NCBI GenBank assembly: GCA_022708765.1
Contig: JAKIYB010000017.1
Coordinates: 13,623 to 19,564 of the forward strand
DNA: 5,942 nucleotides
DNA from: Armatimonadota bacterium
Lineage (GTDB): Bacteria; Armatimonadota; Hebobacteria; CAIYQO01
Reading direction: 5' to 3'
A program made the position numbers and the translations under genes. The first letter of the stretch is position 1; the number at the start of each line of letters is the position of its first letter. The notes below the pieces were generated by a model. That model saw only the letters and a program-made list of their open reading frames with translations. It ran no database searches and was not told the DNA's origin. Positions 5,915 to 5,942 of the stretch are shown here, in pieces.

Positions 5915-5942
5915 GAAATACTATATGCGCGGCAGGCGGGAA

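Noticed and set aside
5920..5925. TATAGT on the minus strand as a -10 box for the GTPase gene pair
   Set aside because: Transcription would begin in or beside the AGGAGG at 5909-5914, leaving almost no leader, and there is no good -35 match upstream within the window.

Overview
The window is GC-rich bacterial chromosomal DNA, with Shine-Dalgarno leaders of the AGGAGG type and ATGA start/stop overlaps. No single gene fixes the taxon. A GH2 beta-mannosidase followed by an URO-D-like protein and a GH4 glycosidase relic suggests a sugar-degrading, environmental bacterium of the Armatimonadota, Chloroflexota or Planctomycetota kind. That placement is a weak inference.

Plus-strand block (2-2918). 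The window opens inside a GH2 beta-mannosidase gene whose 5' third lies upstream. Its reading frame is broken at 386-395, between the codons for the two catalytic glutamates. The mannosidase stop overlaps the start of a 395-residue uroporphyrinogen-decarboxylase-superfamily protein (ATGA at 1487-1490), so the two were built as a translationally coupled pair. After this comes a small hairpin that looks like a dispersed intergenic repeat (2681-2718). Next is a 61-codon ORF that reads as the extreme N-terminus of a GH4 glycosidase joined in frame to the extreme C-terminus of one. I interpret it as a GH4 gene that lost its middle.

Minus-strand block (2911-5899). Two tandem paralogous genes converge on the sugar block. 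Each encodes, in order, a CxxC...CxxC zinc ribbon, a P-loop GTPase-like domain (Walker A GxxGHGKT or GxxRHGKT, DTAG/DTGG, TKAD), a charged coiled coil and four predicted membrane helices. The upstream copy (4454-5899) is intact at 481 residues. The downstream copy (2911-4350) would be 479 residues but carries an in-frame TAG at codon 260, exactly where its paralog has a lysine AAG. All 219 codons beyond the TAG remain open and homologous. I know no established function for this architecture. It is the most interesting system in the window, a candidate pair of membrane-tethered GTPases.

Three of the five loci carry a lesion (frameshift, internal deletion, nonsense). Either this region is decaying or the assembly contains errors. 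I see no tRNA, rRNA, CRISPR array, transposase or attachment site.
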